Assembly (NCBI GenBank): GCA_965115915.1
Contig: OZ220483.1
Location: forward strand, 1,550,001 to 1,614,000
Direction: 5' to 3'
Length of the DNA: 64,000 bases
Origin: G965115915 sp965115915
GTDB lineage: Bacteria > Pseudomonadota > Gammaproteobacteria > Eutrophobiales > Eutrophobiaceae
This document shows, piece after piece, positions 17,577 to 26,804 of this stretch. The position numbers and the translations under genes are program-made. The stretch's first letter is position 1. Every line of letters starts with the position of its first letter. Below the pieces are notes generated by a model, which searched no databases, was not told where the DNA came from, and saw only the letters and a list, made by a program, of their open reading frames with translations.

Positions 17577-18584
17577 TCAAGTGCTGGTCGGCTCGACCCC
17601 ATCTGCCGAACCCGCACCGGAAAACCAGGCATGCGTAGTGCGCACAATGGTATCCAGATCCGAGTGCCGACTGGCGAACCCGAGTACCCGCCGTGCACCG
17701 GAGCTGTCCGCAACCAGCATTGCCGGGTCACCCGGCCGGCGTTTCCCGATACGGCACCGTACCTCAAGTCCGGTTACACGCTCCACTGCATCCACTACCT
17801 GACGCACCGAAAAACCGGTCTCCGTTCCCAGATTGAGTGCGATATCTCCGCCACCGGAAAGCAGCATCCTTAATGCCGCCAGATGTGCCTGGACCAAGTC
17901 ACAGACATGCACATAGTCACGCACAGCAGTCCCGTCAGGCGTGGGATAATCATCGCCAAACACCGTCAATTCATCCTCCAGCCGCATCGCCACCAGCACC
18001 GCCCGGGGAACAAGCCGAATGGCCGGGTGCCGACTTTCCCCGATCTCACCGTCCGGGTCACAACCACAGGCATTGAAGTAGCGTAGTCGAACCGAACGCA
18101 GCCCATAGGCCACCGCATAGTCCGACAACATCTGCTCAATCATCAGCTTGGTACGCCCGTAAGGATTAACCGGTAGTAACGGCTCCTGTTCGGTGATTGG
18201 CAAGGTCCGGGGAATGCCGTAGACCGCACAACTGGATGAAAACACTATCGGTATGTTACCCGCCGAACGCGCCATATCCAGCAGGTTCAGTGCCCCCACC
18301 ACATTGTTGCGATAGTATCTGGCAGGCGCCTCCACCGACTCGCCCACATACACACAGGAGGCAAAATGCAGTACAGCCAGTGGACGGTACTCCACCATCA
18401 CACGCTGAAGCGCACCCCGGTCAAGCAGATCATCCTGCACCAGAGGACCCCAACGAACAGCACCGGCATGACCCGTGGACAGGTTGTCATACACCACCGG
18501 CACAAAGCCTGCGGCAGCAAGTGCCTTGCAAACATGGCTGCCAATATAACCGGCTCCCCCGGTAACAAGCACATTGTCGGACAC
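17577..18584 (-). CDS. galE: UDP-glucose 4-epimerase
   Basis: Interconverts UDP-glucose and UDP-galactose for surface polysaccharides. Extended short-chain dehydrogenase/reductase: NAD site NVLVTGGAGYIGSH at the N-terminus, VVYDNLSTGH, SSSCAVYG (catalytic Ser region), NPYGRTKLMIEQ (YxxxK), RYFNACGCDPDGEIGE and DYVHVCDL. No clean ATG is available: I prefer GTG at 18584 with GAAGG about 10 bases upstream (335 residues, E. coli 338); a TTG at 18605 would add seven residues. The gene lies just downstream of two glycosyltransferase genes on the same strand and plausibly supplies UDP-galactose to them. Confidence 0.94.
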   Translation of the reverse strand: MSDNVLVTGGAGYIGSHVCKALAAAGFVPVVYDNLSTGHAGAVRWGPLVQDDLLDRGALQRVMVEYRPLAVLHFASCVYVGESVEAPARYYRNNVVGALNLLDMARSAGNIPIVFSSSCAVYGIPRTLPITEQEPLLPVNPYGRTKLMIEQMLSDYAVAYGLRSVRLRYFNACGCDPDGEIGESRHPAIRLVPRAVLVAMRLEDELTVFGDDYPTPDGTAVRDYVHVCDLVQAHLAALRMLLSGGGDIALNLGTETGFSVRQVVDAVERVTGLEVRCRIGKRRPGDPAMLVADSSGARRVLGFASRHSDLDTIVRTTHAWFSGAGSADGVEPTST

Positions 18585-18623
18585 CGCGATAAAACCTTCG
18601 CTCAAGTCACCGGCCAGGGCAAA

Positions 18624-19892
18624 CTAAGGTAGCCGTCCCACCACTGTCTTCTTTGGAAGACGGCGACGGACCCCGCCAAGTCCCTCACGCCTCAGCACCA
18701 ACCAGCCACGACAAAAGATGGCCTTGCCAAATGTCCTTGGGGCCAACAGACAGGACCAAAGCAGCTTGAACACATCCCGTTTGTCGAGTTGCACCTGCCC
18801 GCCACGCCAGCCCGGGCCATGTCCGCAGGCCAACGTGCCCAACTTCTCTGCCACCGTGCCAGAACCAAACAACCCGGGAAACTCTGTCAGACCCTGTGTC
18901 CCGCACCAAACCAGATAGCCTTGCGCATCAAACGGATCCGGATAGGCCTGCTGCAGGTCAACACGCATCCGATACAGTACCCGCTCGGCCTGCCCGATCG
19001 GCGTTCCATCCGAATAGCTACCAAATGCCCACGGCATCGCCGCCCCCCGTACGCCGCCTCCCGTCTCCCTGGCATACCAGTCGATCAATCTCTTTGCTAT
19101 AGACAGTGATCTCCCAGCGTATTTGGCCACCATTAACGAGTGCGCTCCACTGTCAAACCCGGTAAAGTGGTAGAAACCGAGACGCTCCCCAGCGACCCGA
19201 TAATGCCCCTCCCGGTCCCTGTCCAACTTACGCCGCGACAGGTTCCACGGCGCCACATTGAGTCTGGGAGAACGCAGGATCGCGACACCCTCAAACAACC
19301 CCGGTACCAGATCAATCCAGCGCTGATCTACCCAAAAACCCCGGGCTGTATCGCCTCTGCAAAAATGGTACAGGCGTTCACACCACCAGTCTGCAAACCT
19401 GCGCCCTGTGCCGGTGTCGGACACACCCAGAAAACCCAGATTGTATGTACCGTGCTGCAAAGCGGGTATCTCATTTCCCACTACCGCCTCCAACCCACAT
19501 TCGGGTTCGCTCAGGTGCGGAGTCAGCACCACAGACGCATCCTCCAGGGCATCCAGTACATCATCCAGCCGGGAAAAAAGCACTATGTCCGGGTCCAGGT
19601 AGAGCACCCTGGAAACATCATCACGCCGCAACAGGCGACGCAGCAAAAACGCCTTGATCGCAGTCGACAGCTCCACAACGTCATGGCAAAAGGCCCAGCC
19701 GCGCCAACCCGGGATACCCAGATCCTCCAGTGGATGGATCTCGGCCGGCAACTCAACATCTGCTACCAATCTGTCCGCTAACGCCAGATGCAACTGCCAT
19801 TCCGGGTGGTAGCGCCGCAGGGAAGCAAACAACACCCGAACCTTGGGAAGATAGTTCAGTGCCGCACTGCTAAATACATGCACCCGCTCCAA
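18624..19892 (-). CDS. Glycosyltransferase, GT-A fold (GT8-like), surface polysaccharide
   Basis: A 422-residue cytoplasmic glycosyltransferase with a nucleotide-diphospho-sugar transferase fold. The N-terminus (VHVFSSAALNYLPKVRVLFASLRRYHP) is the first Rossmann strand and helix; RVLYLDPDIVLFSRLDD carries the DxD metal/nucleotide-sugar motif (residues 100-102). LQHGTYNLGFLGVSD and WVDQRWIDLVPGLF are typical acceptor-side segments. Exact family and sugar are uncertain. Its start overlaps the end of the sulfotransferase/glycosyltransferase gene by 23 bases, so the two are cotranscribed and probably translationally coupled; galE follows after about 40 bases. Confidence 0.8.
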   Translation of the reverse strand: MERVHVFSSAALNYLPKVRVLFASLRRYHPEWQLHLALADRLVADVELPAEIHPLEDLGIPGWRGWAFCHDVVELSTAIKAFLLRRLLRRDDVSRVLYLDPDIVLFSRLDDVLDALEDASVVLTPHLSEPECGLEAVVGNEIPALQHGTYNLGFLGVSDTGTGRRFADWWCERLYHFCRGDTARGFWVDQRWIDLVPGLFEGVAILRSPRLNVAPWNLSRRKLDRDREGHYRVAGERLGFYHFTGFDSGAHSLMVAKYAGRSLSIAKRLIDWYARETGGGVRGAAMPWAFGSYSDGTPIGQAERVLYRMRVDLQQAYPDPFDAQGYLVWCGTQGLTEFPGLFGSGTVAEKLGTLACGHGPGWRGGQVQLDKRDVFKLLWSCLLAPRTFGKAIFCRGWLVLRREGLGGVRRRLPKKTVVGRLP

Positions 19893-22542
19893 CGCGTCCC
19901 TCCTCGGTAGATAGATAGCACCGATGATGCAAGGCTGTCAATTCCTCCAGTATCACCGCCGGTTCCATTGAACTCAGGATATGCCCCTGCCGATACTCAC
20001 GCACCACCTCCGCCTGGGCGCCGAGGTCAAAACAGGCCAGCGGCAGACCCAGCGCCACACATTCATGGCATACAAAAGAATAGGTTTCAGGACATATCGT
20101 CGGAAACAACACGACATTTACCCCCGACTCCTCTATGTGCCGGGGCAGTTCATGGCGCCGATAGGACCCCGTCTGCCTGATCCGTTTCCGGCAGTCATCC
20201 GCCGGGGCCTCCAACACACCGATGACGACTATCCCGATATCCTGTCCCTGTCTTTCGAGCTCCTGGGCGAGCGCATTCACGATATCCGCCCCCTTGGCAA
20301 TGGAAATCGATCCGATAACCCCGATGCGCAGCGTTTCCCGATACCGGGGAACCGGCTTGCGCACTGGAAAATCATGCCCCAGACCATGCGGACGAACTCG
20401 CACCTTGTGCGAGACATGTGGGTATGCCTTGAGCAATATTCGCATGGAAGACTGGGAAAAACAGCGTACCTCGTCCGCGATGGCAAGGAGTTTCCCCCAA
20501 TCACTTCGCCACTGACCGATATCCCTCCCCACGGCAGACATACCAACCAGCCACCGGTTTCTGGGAAGACACGCCCGGCATTGTTCGAGGTCCTCGGGCA
20601 CACCACAATATTTCCCGTCCGCATCAAGCAGGTGAAAAGACGGGCATAGCACAAAAAAATCATGCGCCATGATCACCAGTGGCACAGCAAAGGCCCGCTT
20701 CATCCTGCCGATAAGGGACACGGTCTGTTCCGGGAACGGGAAGGATACCAGATTGTTATAAATCAACCTTTCCGGTCGGAACCCGTCCTGTGTCAGAATC
20801 TGCTCCAACTGGGACAAGTTGGAAAATCGGTAAACCTGCCTGCCCTGGCCGCTGCGTAACTCAAGCAGGTGCTGGAGCCGGGATACGTTCCAGAGTATCA
20901 GCAACACTCCGATGCCCTTTGCGCCCATTTCCTCAATGAGTCGTTCCCGACAGTAGTTCGCTCCCCCTCCCATATCCTGGTCGAAGAGCACTGCCAAACG
21001 GTCTTTTTCACCGAGTCTCAACTCCCGCCCATCAACGCTCCCCTGGGCTCGCCATAACGATCTCAGATACCAGACAAGTCTGCTGGCCAGATAGCCAAAC
21101 CGGCCAGCTTTCAGCAACGAAACCGCTTTCCTGGCGCGGTACAAAAATCTGTGGCGGAATAAATGCTGAATTCCCTTCTCCACAATCCAGTCTTGCGGGA
21201 CCGGCAGGGAGATACACCTCCCATCCGCAAACCGGGCCGACAGGACCAGCCGGGAATCCCTGCCATAGTCGCAGAGTATTCCCATACTATGGAAGCCGGA
21301 ATGCCGAGCATGCGGGATACTTGGATATGCGGCAGCGATATCCTTCCGATATAGCAAACAACGCAGTGGCCACGCGTCAATCAACTGCTTTCCACGATAG
21401 TGTTGCAGATCAAGCCCCTCGAGCACTGTCCCCCGATGAAGAAGCCAGCCATGTAGATTGAAACTACTATCCTGTATCAAACACTGGTCCATTTGCCAAA
21501 GCACTTCGTTTGCTTCAGCCATGCCTGGTTTTACAGGATGCCGAGGCTGCCGCCATATGGACCGAAACCTCTGCACCAGCCTCCAACTCCTGCTTGAATG
21601 GAGCTCCGCGAGTTCAGCCTGTGTCTGTTTCAAATCCTGCCGAGTCTGCCGCAAAGCACTCTCCGAGTCGCTTAGCATGGTCTCCAGTATGGTCTCGGTA
21701 TTGGCATCGAAGGAAGCCCGGATGTGATCCAATACGGTGATATCTTCCTTGCACACCTCCCCTTTCGCCCATCGGGTCAGGATGGTATAGACCTCACCAA
21801 GCCAACTGGCGGCCAGTGCCGGTTTGGAAGCGAACTCCTCGTCACTGTTCCAGTGATGGCACTGTGAAGTAGACAGGAAATCATCCAGTGCTGCCTGCGC
21901 ACTGGCCTGGCCAGCCTTCGGCCAGACGACCCCCAGGGTACCGGCGATCCGCTCCATCACCACACCCGGTCGGAGCAGCAGCTCTTCATAGCAGGAATAG
22001 ACGCGCCTTAGCCCACGCGAGGCAAACTCCGCATCCAGCATATATCGCAGCCATATCAAATAACCGGCAGACACAGGTATTCGGTCACGCTCCCACAGCG
22101 ATGCGGCCACATTCAACGGATTGCGCAATGCGACCAGCACCCTCGGCTCCGTACCAATACTCCGCATGGCATCGACCCACAGTGGCAACAAACGGGATAT
22201 GCGCGGGTCCTTCAACGCAAACAACGGACTGGAACCATCAAACTCGTTTTGCAACAGTGCCCGGGCCTGCTTTCGGTAGGGAACAGCGGCGGCGGAATCA
22301 AACCAATCCATATCCTGCATACTCCAGCAATCCCAGGTTGTGCCGCATGCAGCAAACACCGCATCATTCAATACCTGCACCGGCTCCGATTCCCAGAATC
22401 CGGACGGATTGTCAGGCATCGGCTGCATCAGGGTTCGCGGTCCATCACAACCCATCAGATACAGCGCACGAGTAGTCGCCGAGGTGCCGCCGCGATGCAT
22501 ACCGAACACCAATATCCCGATCCTGTCATGCTGATTGTGCAT
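19870..22542 (-). CDS. Sulfotransferase domain fused to GT4-type glycosyltransferase
   Basis: An 890-residue two-enzyme fusion. Residues about 8-270 are sulfotransferase-like: P-loop GILVFGMHRGGTSAT (5'-phosphosulfate site) and VLVALRNPLNVAASLWERD (3'-phosphate site of PAPS). Residues 280-325 are a heptad-rich linker (SALRQTRQDLKQTQAELAEL then SRSWRLVQRFR) common in polysaccharide glycosyltransferases. A middle beta-rich region (about 345-450) precedes a GT-B glycosyltransferase (about 515-880) starting LAVLFDQDMGGGANY and ending with FPTICPETYSFVCHECVALG, the E-x7-E donor motif. The frame continues upstream to 22851 only by reading through tRNA-Lys; the true start is taken as ATG 22542. Likely acts on sulfated exopolysaccharide or O-antigen; substrate unknown. 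Confidence 0.78.
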   Translation of the reverse strand: MHNQHDRIGILVFGMHRGGTSATTRALYLMGCDGPRTLMQPMPDNPSGFWESEPVQVLNDAVFAACGTTWDCWSMQDMDWFDSAAAVPYRKQARALLQNEFDGSSPLFALKDPRISRLLPLWVDAMRSIGTEPRVLVALRNPLNVAASLWERDRIPVSAGYLIWLRYMLDAEFASRGLRRVYSCYEELLLRPGVVMERIAGTLGVVWPKAGQASAQAALDDFLSTSQCHHWNSDEEFASKPALAASWLGEVYTILTRWAKGEVCKEDITVLDHIRASFDANTETILETMLSDSESALRQTRQDLKQTQAELAELHSSRSWRLVQRFRSIWRQPRHPVKPGMAEANEVLWQMDQCLIQDSSFNLHGWLLHRGTVLEGLDLQHYRGKQLIDAWPLRCLLYRKDIAAAYPSIPHARHSGFHSMGILCDYGRDSRLVLSARFADGRCISLPVPQDWIVEKGIQHLFRHRFLYRARKAVSLLKAGRFGYLASRLVWYLRSLWRAQGSVDGRELRLGEKDRLAVLFDQDMGGGANYCRERLIEEMGAKGIGVLLILWNVSRLQHLLELRSGQGRQVYRFSNLSQLEQILTQDGFRPERLIYNNLVSFPFPEQTVSLIGRMKRAFAVPLVIMAHDFFVLCPSFHLLDADGKYCGVPEDLEQCRACLPRNRWLVGMSAVGRDIGQWRSDWGKLLAIADEVRCFSQSSMRILLKAYPHVSHKVRVRPHGLGHDFPVRKPVPRYRETLRIGVIGSISIAKGADIVNALAQELERQGQDIGIVVIGVLEAPADDCRKRIRQTGSYRRHELPRHIEESGVNVVLFPTICPETYSFVCHECVALGLPLACFDLGAQAEVVREYRQGHILSSMEPAVILEELTALHHRCYLSTEEGRVGAGACI

Positions 22543-22736
22543 TTTCCGATTTTTGACTTTTGCGGTAAACAATCCGTAATGCCCGCCAAAAACGGCTTGC
22601 CCGGATAACCGCATATACCCTGTCATCATACGCAAAGTGGTTTCAAGTTCACCACTTGCCAAAACACCAGACAGGCACCGCCCGATCAATGGTGTATAAT
22701 CAGCATCCAGCAGCCACCGGTCGGAAACAGCAATTC

Positions 22737-22812
22737 TGGTGGGGTGTGCAGGGATCGAACCTGCGACCACCTGATTAAAAGTCAGATGCTCTACCAACTG
22801 AGCTAACACCCC
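22737..22812 (-). tRNA. tRNA-Lys (anticodon UUU)
   Basis: Read on the minus strand the 76 bases fold as a complete tRNA: acceptor stem GGGGTGT pairing with ACACCCC, D-arm GCTCAGTTGGTAGAGC, anticodon loop CTTTTAA with anticodon TTT, T-arm with GGTTCGATCC, discriminator A and an encoded CCA end (22737-22739). It closely resembles E. coli tRNA-Lys. It lies about 190 bases upstream of the sulfotransferase fusion gene and is divergent from the FmdB-type gene. Confidence 0.97.
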
Positions 22813-22972
22813 CACAAACCGCCTGAATAGCTGCCATAACTGGGGCAACACAACGGTATGATACCTGAATCACCACAGCCGTTGTAGCACAGGCGACTGT
22901 CTTTGTGCGCATTTTGATGCACAATGCAGACACAGTGCCATCTCCAGGGTTTTGTTATACGAGGAATCACAC

Positions 22973-23311
22973 ATGCCTTTTTACGAATACAAATGCCACG
23001 GCTGTGGCCACTGTCTGGAGGTACTGCAGAAAGTCTCTGCACCACCACTGCGACAGTGTCCGGAATGCCACACCGAAGGGCTAAAAAAACTGGTCTCTGC
23101 CGCAGGGTTCATACTCAAGGGGACCGGCTGGTACGCGACCGACTTCAAAACCCCGACACCACAACAAACGCCGGACGAGGAGGGAAAACGCCCGGACGAC
23201 AAGACTGCGGCCCGGCCAGATGCCACTAAAGACCCGGGCCAGAGCAATACCGCTGCCGCTTCGACCGCACCTGAAACGACACAGAAATCCACCACGGATA
23301 CAGGTCATTGA
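22973..23311 (+). CDS. FmdB-family zinc ribbon protein
   Basis: A 112-residue protein with an N-terminal putative-regulatory zinc ribbon: MPFYEYKCHGCGHCLEVLQK then RQCPECHTEGLKKLVSAAGF, i.e. two CxxC pairs, followed by ILKGTGWYATDFK, the standard FmdB ending. The remaining 50 residues are a low-complexity Thr/Asp/Pro/Lys tail, probably disordered. Start at 22973 is supported by GAGGA at 22961-22965 (7-base spacing); an upstream in-frame start at 22952 lacks one. Its stop overlaps the proposed TTG start of aspS. The FmdB-aspS pairing is common in gammaproteobacteria; molecular role unknown. Confidence 0.88.
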   Translation: MPFYEYKCHGCGHCLEVLQKVSAPPLRQCPECHTEGLKKLVSAAGFILKGTGWYATDFKTPTPQQTPDEEGKRPDDKTAARPDATKDPGQSNTAAASTAPETTQKSTTDTGH

Positions 23312-25107
23312 CGCAAACATCAACGGCTACTGTGCCCATACGACGTAGTTATTGCGGGCAACTGGACAAGCGCCTGATCGGACAACAAGTCCGGGTCTGC
23401 GGCTGGGTACAACGACGACGCGACCACGGTGGGGTGATCTTCATCGACCTCCGGGACCATACAGGGATCGTCCAGGCCGTATTCGACCCGGACCATGCCG
23501 CAGCCTTCACTGTCGCCGACCGGGTACGCAACGAGTATGTATTGCAGATCACGGGCACTGTACGCACACGACCGGAAGGCACGCAAAACCCGGACCTGCC
23601 CAGCGGTGAGATCGAAGTACTGGCACAGGATATCGTGCTGCTGAATCCGGCTAACACACCACCCTTCCAACTCGATGAACAACAGGTGCATGAAGACGTG
23701 CGGCTGCGTTACCGCTACATCCATCTGCGCCATGCCCGGATGCAGCATAATCTGCGGCTACGCCACCAAGTTTGCCGCTGCCTGCACAAGTTTCTGGACC
23801 AACACGGATTCGTGGAGATAGAAACCCCGTTACTCACCCGCGCAACCCCGGAGGGTGCGCGGGACTATCTGGTACCCAGCCGTACCCATCCGGGCCAATG
23901 CTTTGCACTGCCACAGTCACCACAACTCTTCAAGCAAATCCTGATGGCTTCCGGTTTTGAACGCTACTACCAGTTCGCCCGCTGTTTCCGCGATGAAGAC
24001 CTGCGCGCTGATCGGCAACCGGAATTTACCCAACTCGACATCGAACTCGCTTTTGAGGATGAGACCGCCATCACCGAATTGATGGAACAAATGATCCGCA
24101 CACTGTTCGCCGAGGTACTGGAAGTGCAGCTACCACAGCCTTTCCCACGTATCACGTATGCGGAATCCCTGCGCCGCTTTGGCAGCGACCGGCCCGACCT
24201 GCGCAACCCGCTGGAACTGACGGAATTGTCGGATCTGATGCAGGCGGTAGAATTCCAGGTCTTTGCCGGACCCGCGCAACAACGGGATGGTCGAGTGGCC
24301 GCGCTACGGCTACCCGGTGGCGGCGGGATGAGCCGCAAGGAACTCGATACGCTCGCTGCATGGGTCGAACAGTTCGGGGCCAAGGGGCTGGCTTACATCA
24401 AGGTAAACCGCACCGACAATGGCCGCGATGGCCTGCAATCGCCAATCCTCAAATTCCTGCCGGATGCAGTGCTGGAAGCGCTCATCCACCGTACCGGGGC
24501 CAGTTCGGGTGAACTGATTTTCTTCGGGGCCGGACCGGCATCAGTAGTCAATGCCTCTCTCGGTGCACTGCGCGAGCGGCTGGCGCGAGAACACGGGCTG
24601 CTACACAACGAATGGCGACCCGTCTGGGTAGTAGACTTCCCGCTGTTTGAATACAACGCTGGGGAACAGCGCTGGGAGACACTGCATCATCCCTTTACCG
24701 CCCCCGTCTGTGACGACATCGGCGAACTGCACTCGGCCCGCTCACGAGCGTACGATTTGGTACTGAACGGGGTGGAACTGGGAGGTGGTTCCATCCGCAT
24801 TCACGATGCAGCAATGCAGTATGCGGTATTTGAACTGCTCGGGATGGATGCGGAAGCGGCCAGACTACAGTTTTCCTTCCTGCTGGAGGCACTCGGTTCC
24901 GGTTGTCCACCACACGGCGGCATCGCCTTCGGCCTGGACCGGCTGGTAATGCTCATGCTGGGTGCCAGAACGATACGCGATGTGATCGCCTTTCCCAAAA
25001 CCCAAAGCGCTAGCTGCCTGCTGACCAATGCCCCGGCCCATGTCGAACATCGCCAGTTGCGCGAACTCGGACTAGCGCAGACCCACCCGCCCGCGGCAAA
25101 GGCGTAA
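23308..25107 (+). CDS. aspS: Aspartyl-tRNA synthetase
   Basis: Class II aminoacyl-tRNA synthetase of the bacterial type, 599 residues (E. coli 590). An N-terminal OB fold (GQQVRVCGWVQRRRDHGGVIFIDLRDH) is followed by motif 1 (FLDQHGFVEIETPLL), the flipping loop region (SPQLFKQILM), motif 2 (FARCFRDEDLRADRQPEFTQ), the bacterial GAD insertion (about 290-420) and motif 3 (GIAFGLDRLVMLMLG). The start is uncertain: TTG at 23308 overlaps the stop of the upstream gene, while GTG at 23332 (MPIRRSYCGQL) aligns better with the E. coli N-terminus. No ATG is available. Confidence 0.96.
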   Translation: MTQTSTATVPIRRSYCGQLDKRLIGQQVRVCGWVQRRRDHGGVIFIDLRDHTGIVQAVFDPDHAAAFTVADRVRNEYVLQITGTVRTRPEGTQNPDLPSGEIEVLAQDIVLLNPANTPPFQLDEQQVHEDVRLRYRYIHLRHARMQHNLRLRHQVCRCLHKFLDQHGFVEIETPLLTRATPEGARDYLVPSRTHPGQCFALPQSPQLFKQILMASGFERYYQFARCFRDEDLRADRQPEFTQLDIELAFEDETAITELMEQMIRTLFAEVLEVQLPQPFPRITYAESLRRFGSDRPDLRNPLELTELSDLMQAVEFQVFAGPAQQRDGRVAALRLPGGGGMSRKELDTLAAWVEQFGAKGLAYIKVNRTDNGRDGLQSPILKFLPDAVLEALIHRTGASSGELIFFGAGPASVVNASLGALRERLAREHGLLHNEWRPVWVVDFPLFEYNAGEQRWETLHHPFTAPVCDDIGELHSARSRAYDLVLNGVELGGGSIRIHDAAMQYAVFELLGMDAEAARLQFSFLLEALGSGCPPHGGIAFGLDRLVMLMLGARTIRDVIAFPKTQSASCLLTNAPAHVEHRQLRELGLAQTHPPAAKA

Positions 25108-25112
25108 CCGGA

Positions 25113-25583
25113 TCATAGATCGCAGTTTTTCCGCAGATACTTCTGTACCCGCTGCAATTCCGCCACCCGTTCCTCCTCCGGCATCCGGGTATAAGTGCCA
25201 TCCTTCGAGACCCGGTTTACCCTAGGGCGCTGCAACTCCGGCACCCGGCTACGGGCGGAACGGCAAGAAGCTGCCAGTTTAGCCGCATCGGCCTCATCCT
25301 CTGCCTGTTCCATCTGTCGCTTCTGCTGGCGCTGTTGCTTCTTCTCCAGCAGGCTACGCTCCCGCTCGCGTTTTTCCATCTGTCGGCGCACCGCCTCGGT
25401 ATCCACCCGGGGCGGAGACCTCAACCGCTCGGCATCGGACACCTCAGGCGGTACCCGTTCCGAGAACTGCACATTGCCATCCTCGTCTACCCAGCGGTAG
25501 GCCTCGGCCAGGCCGCTTTGTGCGAAAAACAGCCATGCCAGACCACAGATCAGTGCAAACAGCCGGTTCGGGCAATTCTCCAT
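25113..25583 (-). CDS. DUF4124-domain exported protein
   Basis: A 156-residue protein starting with a signal peptide (hydrophobic core RLFALICGLAWLFFAQSGLAEA) and then AYRWVDEDGNVQFSERVP, the DUF4124 signature. The middle is a highly charged helical stretch (about residues 60-100, EKRERERSLLEKKQQRQQ type) likely forming a coiled coil, and the C-terminus carries two cysteines (SCRSAR and KNCDL) that could form a disulfide in the periplasm. In-frame starts also exist at 25595 and 25619; 25583 gives the shortest signal peptide. Its stop is 5 bases from the aspS stop. Function is unknown. Confidence 0.78.
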   Translation of the reverse strand: MENCPNRLFALICGLAWLFFAQSGLAEAYRWVDEDGNVQFSERVPPEVSDAERLRSPPRVDTEAVRRQMEKRERERSLLEKKQQRQQKRQMEQAEDEADAAKLAASCRSARSRVPELQRPRVNRVSKDGTYTRMPEEERVAELQRVQKYLRKNCDL

Positions 25584-25661
25584 GCGTTCCAGCATAATAC
25601 CAAGACGGCAAGCAGGCAAGTGCTACCGCCCGGAGAACGGCATGCACCGCACCGCGTCGAG

Positions 25662-25674
25662 GTCTATAATAGAC
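25662..25674. promoter_or_regulatory. Perfect 13-bp palindrome with embedded -10-like hexamer upstream of nadA
   Basis: GTCTATAATAGAC is a perfect odd palindrome (GTCTAT-A-ATAGAC) ending 5 bases before the nadA ATG at 25680. It contains TATAAT (25665-25670). If TATAAT is a -10 element, transcription would begin at about 25677, giving a nearly leaderless nadA mRNA and placing the palindrome as an operator over the promoter. I see no good -35. It does not match the NadR consensus I know. Function is inference. Confidence 0.35.
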
Positions 25675-25679
25675 AAACC

Positions 25680-26756
25680 ATGATCCGGATCGCCCCACAT
25701 ATCGCCGACTTTCGTCTACCCCCGGAGCAGGTGCCCCGCACGCGCCCGGAGGAATTGTCCACAGCCGAGACGGAGGCGCTGCGAACACGCATCCGGCACT
25801 TACTGAAGCAACGCGATGCGGTATTGGTCGCACACTACTACACTGCGCCGGAACTACAGATATTGGCCGAAGAAACCGGGGGTTGCATCTCCGACTCGCT
25901 GGAAATGGCACGCTTCGGACACCGCTCAAAGGCCCGTACCCTGGTAGTCTGCGGGGTACGCTTCATGGGCGAGACCGCCAGCATCCTGAACCCGGAAAAA
26001 TGCGTACTGATGCCAGACCCGAAGGCGACCTGCTCTCTGGATATAGGCTGTCCGGCAACCGCATTCCATGCCTTCTGCGACGCCCATCCCGAACACACGG
26101 TCGTGGTGTACGCCAATACCAGCGCGGCGGTCAAGGCACGCGCAGACTGGATGGTCACCTCCGGCAGTGCAGTTCCGGTGATCCGCCATCTGCAACAACG
26201 GGGAGAACGTATACTGTGGGCACCGGACAAACACCTGGGGCGTTACGTACAGGAACAGACCGGGGCAGACATGCTACTCTGGCCGGGGGCCTGTGTCGTG
26301 CATGAAGAGTTCAAGGGCAGGGAGTTGGCCCTGCTGCGACAGCAATACCCGGATGCCGAAGTGCTGGTACATCCCGAGGCCCCGGCAACGGTCATCGCCC
26401 TGGCCAACACAGTTGCCTCCACCACCGGCATCATTCAGGCTGCCCAGGCCTCTGCCGCACGGCGCTTCATCGTTGCCACCGACCAAGGCCTGCTCTTCCG
26501 ACTACGGCAACTAATGCCCGACCGGTGCTTCATCGAAGCACCAACCGCTGGACACAGCGCCACCTGCATCAGTTGCGGACACTGCCCTTGGATGGCAATG
26601 AATGGACTGCGGCGGCTGGAACAGGCACTGCACGGCGATGACACCATGATCCAGGTCCCGGAAGCCATACGCACACGGGCACTGCGCCCAATCAAGCGCC
26701 TGCTGGAGTTCAGCGCCACCAAGCACAAGCACCACCTGTGCTCCGGTGATGCCTGA
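25680..26756 (+). CDS. nadA: Quinolinate synthase
   Basis: NadA condenses iminoaspartate with dihydroxyacetone phosphate to quinolinate in de novo NAD synthesis, using a 4Fe-4S cluster. The 358-residue product shows the triplicated-fold signatures: VLVAHYYTAPELQILAEET, CGVRFMGETASILNPEK, VVVYANTSAAVKARAD and ILWAPDKHLGRYV. Candidate cluster cysteines are in NPEKCVLMPDP, GACVVHEEF and ISCGHCPWM. The open frame extends upstream to 25335 but those codons overlap the divergent DUF4124 gene and have no NadA character; ATG 25680 gives MIRIAPHIADF. nadB and nadC are not nearby. Confidence 0.95.
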   Translation: MIRIAPHIADFRLPPEQVPRTRPEELSTAETEALRTRIRHLLKQRDAVLVAHYYTAPELQILAEETGGCISDSLEMARFGHRSKARTLVVCGVRFMGETASILNPEKCVLMPDPKATCSLDIGCPATAFHAFCDAHPEHTVVVYANTSAAVKARADWMVTSGSAVPVIRHLQQRGERILWAPDKHLGRYVQEQTGADMLLWPGACVVHEEFKGRELALLRQQYPDAEVLVHPEAPATVIALANTVASTTGIIQAAQASAARRFIVATDQGLLFRLRQLMPDRCFIEAPTAGHSATCISCGHCPWMAMNGLRRLEQALHGDDTMIQVPEAIRTRALRPIKRLLEFSATKHKHHLCSGDA

Positions 26757-26804
26757 ACAGTTATAGCAGTGCTGGTATGGCGAGGGCGATGCAACAGACG
26801 GCGG

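Noticed and set aside
22543..22851. N-terminal extension of the sulfotransferase fusion gene
   Set aside because: The extension reads through tRNA-Lys (LAQLVEHLTFNQVVAGSIP is a typical tRNA translation artefact). The sulfotransferase P-loop begins a few residues after ATG 22542.
22855..22865. GGTATGATACC palindrome between tRNA-Lys and the FmdB-type gene as a divergent promoter
   Set aside because: It contains TATGAT/TATCAT on both strands, but no acceptable -35 lies at 16-18 bases on either side, so I do not list it as a promoter.
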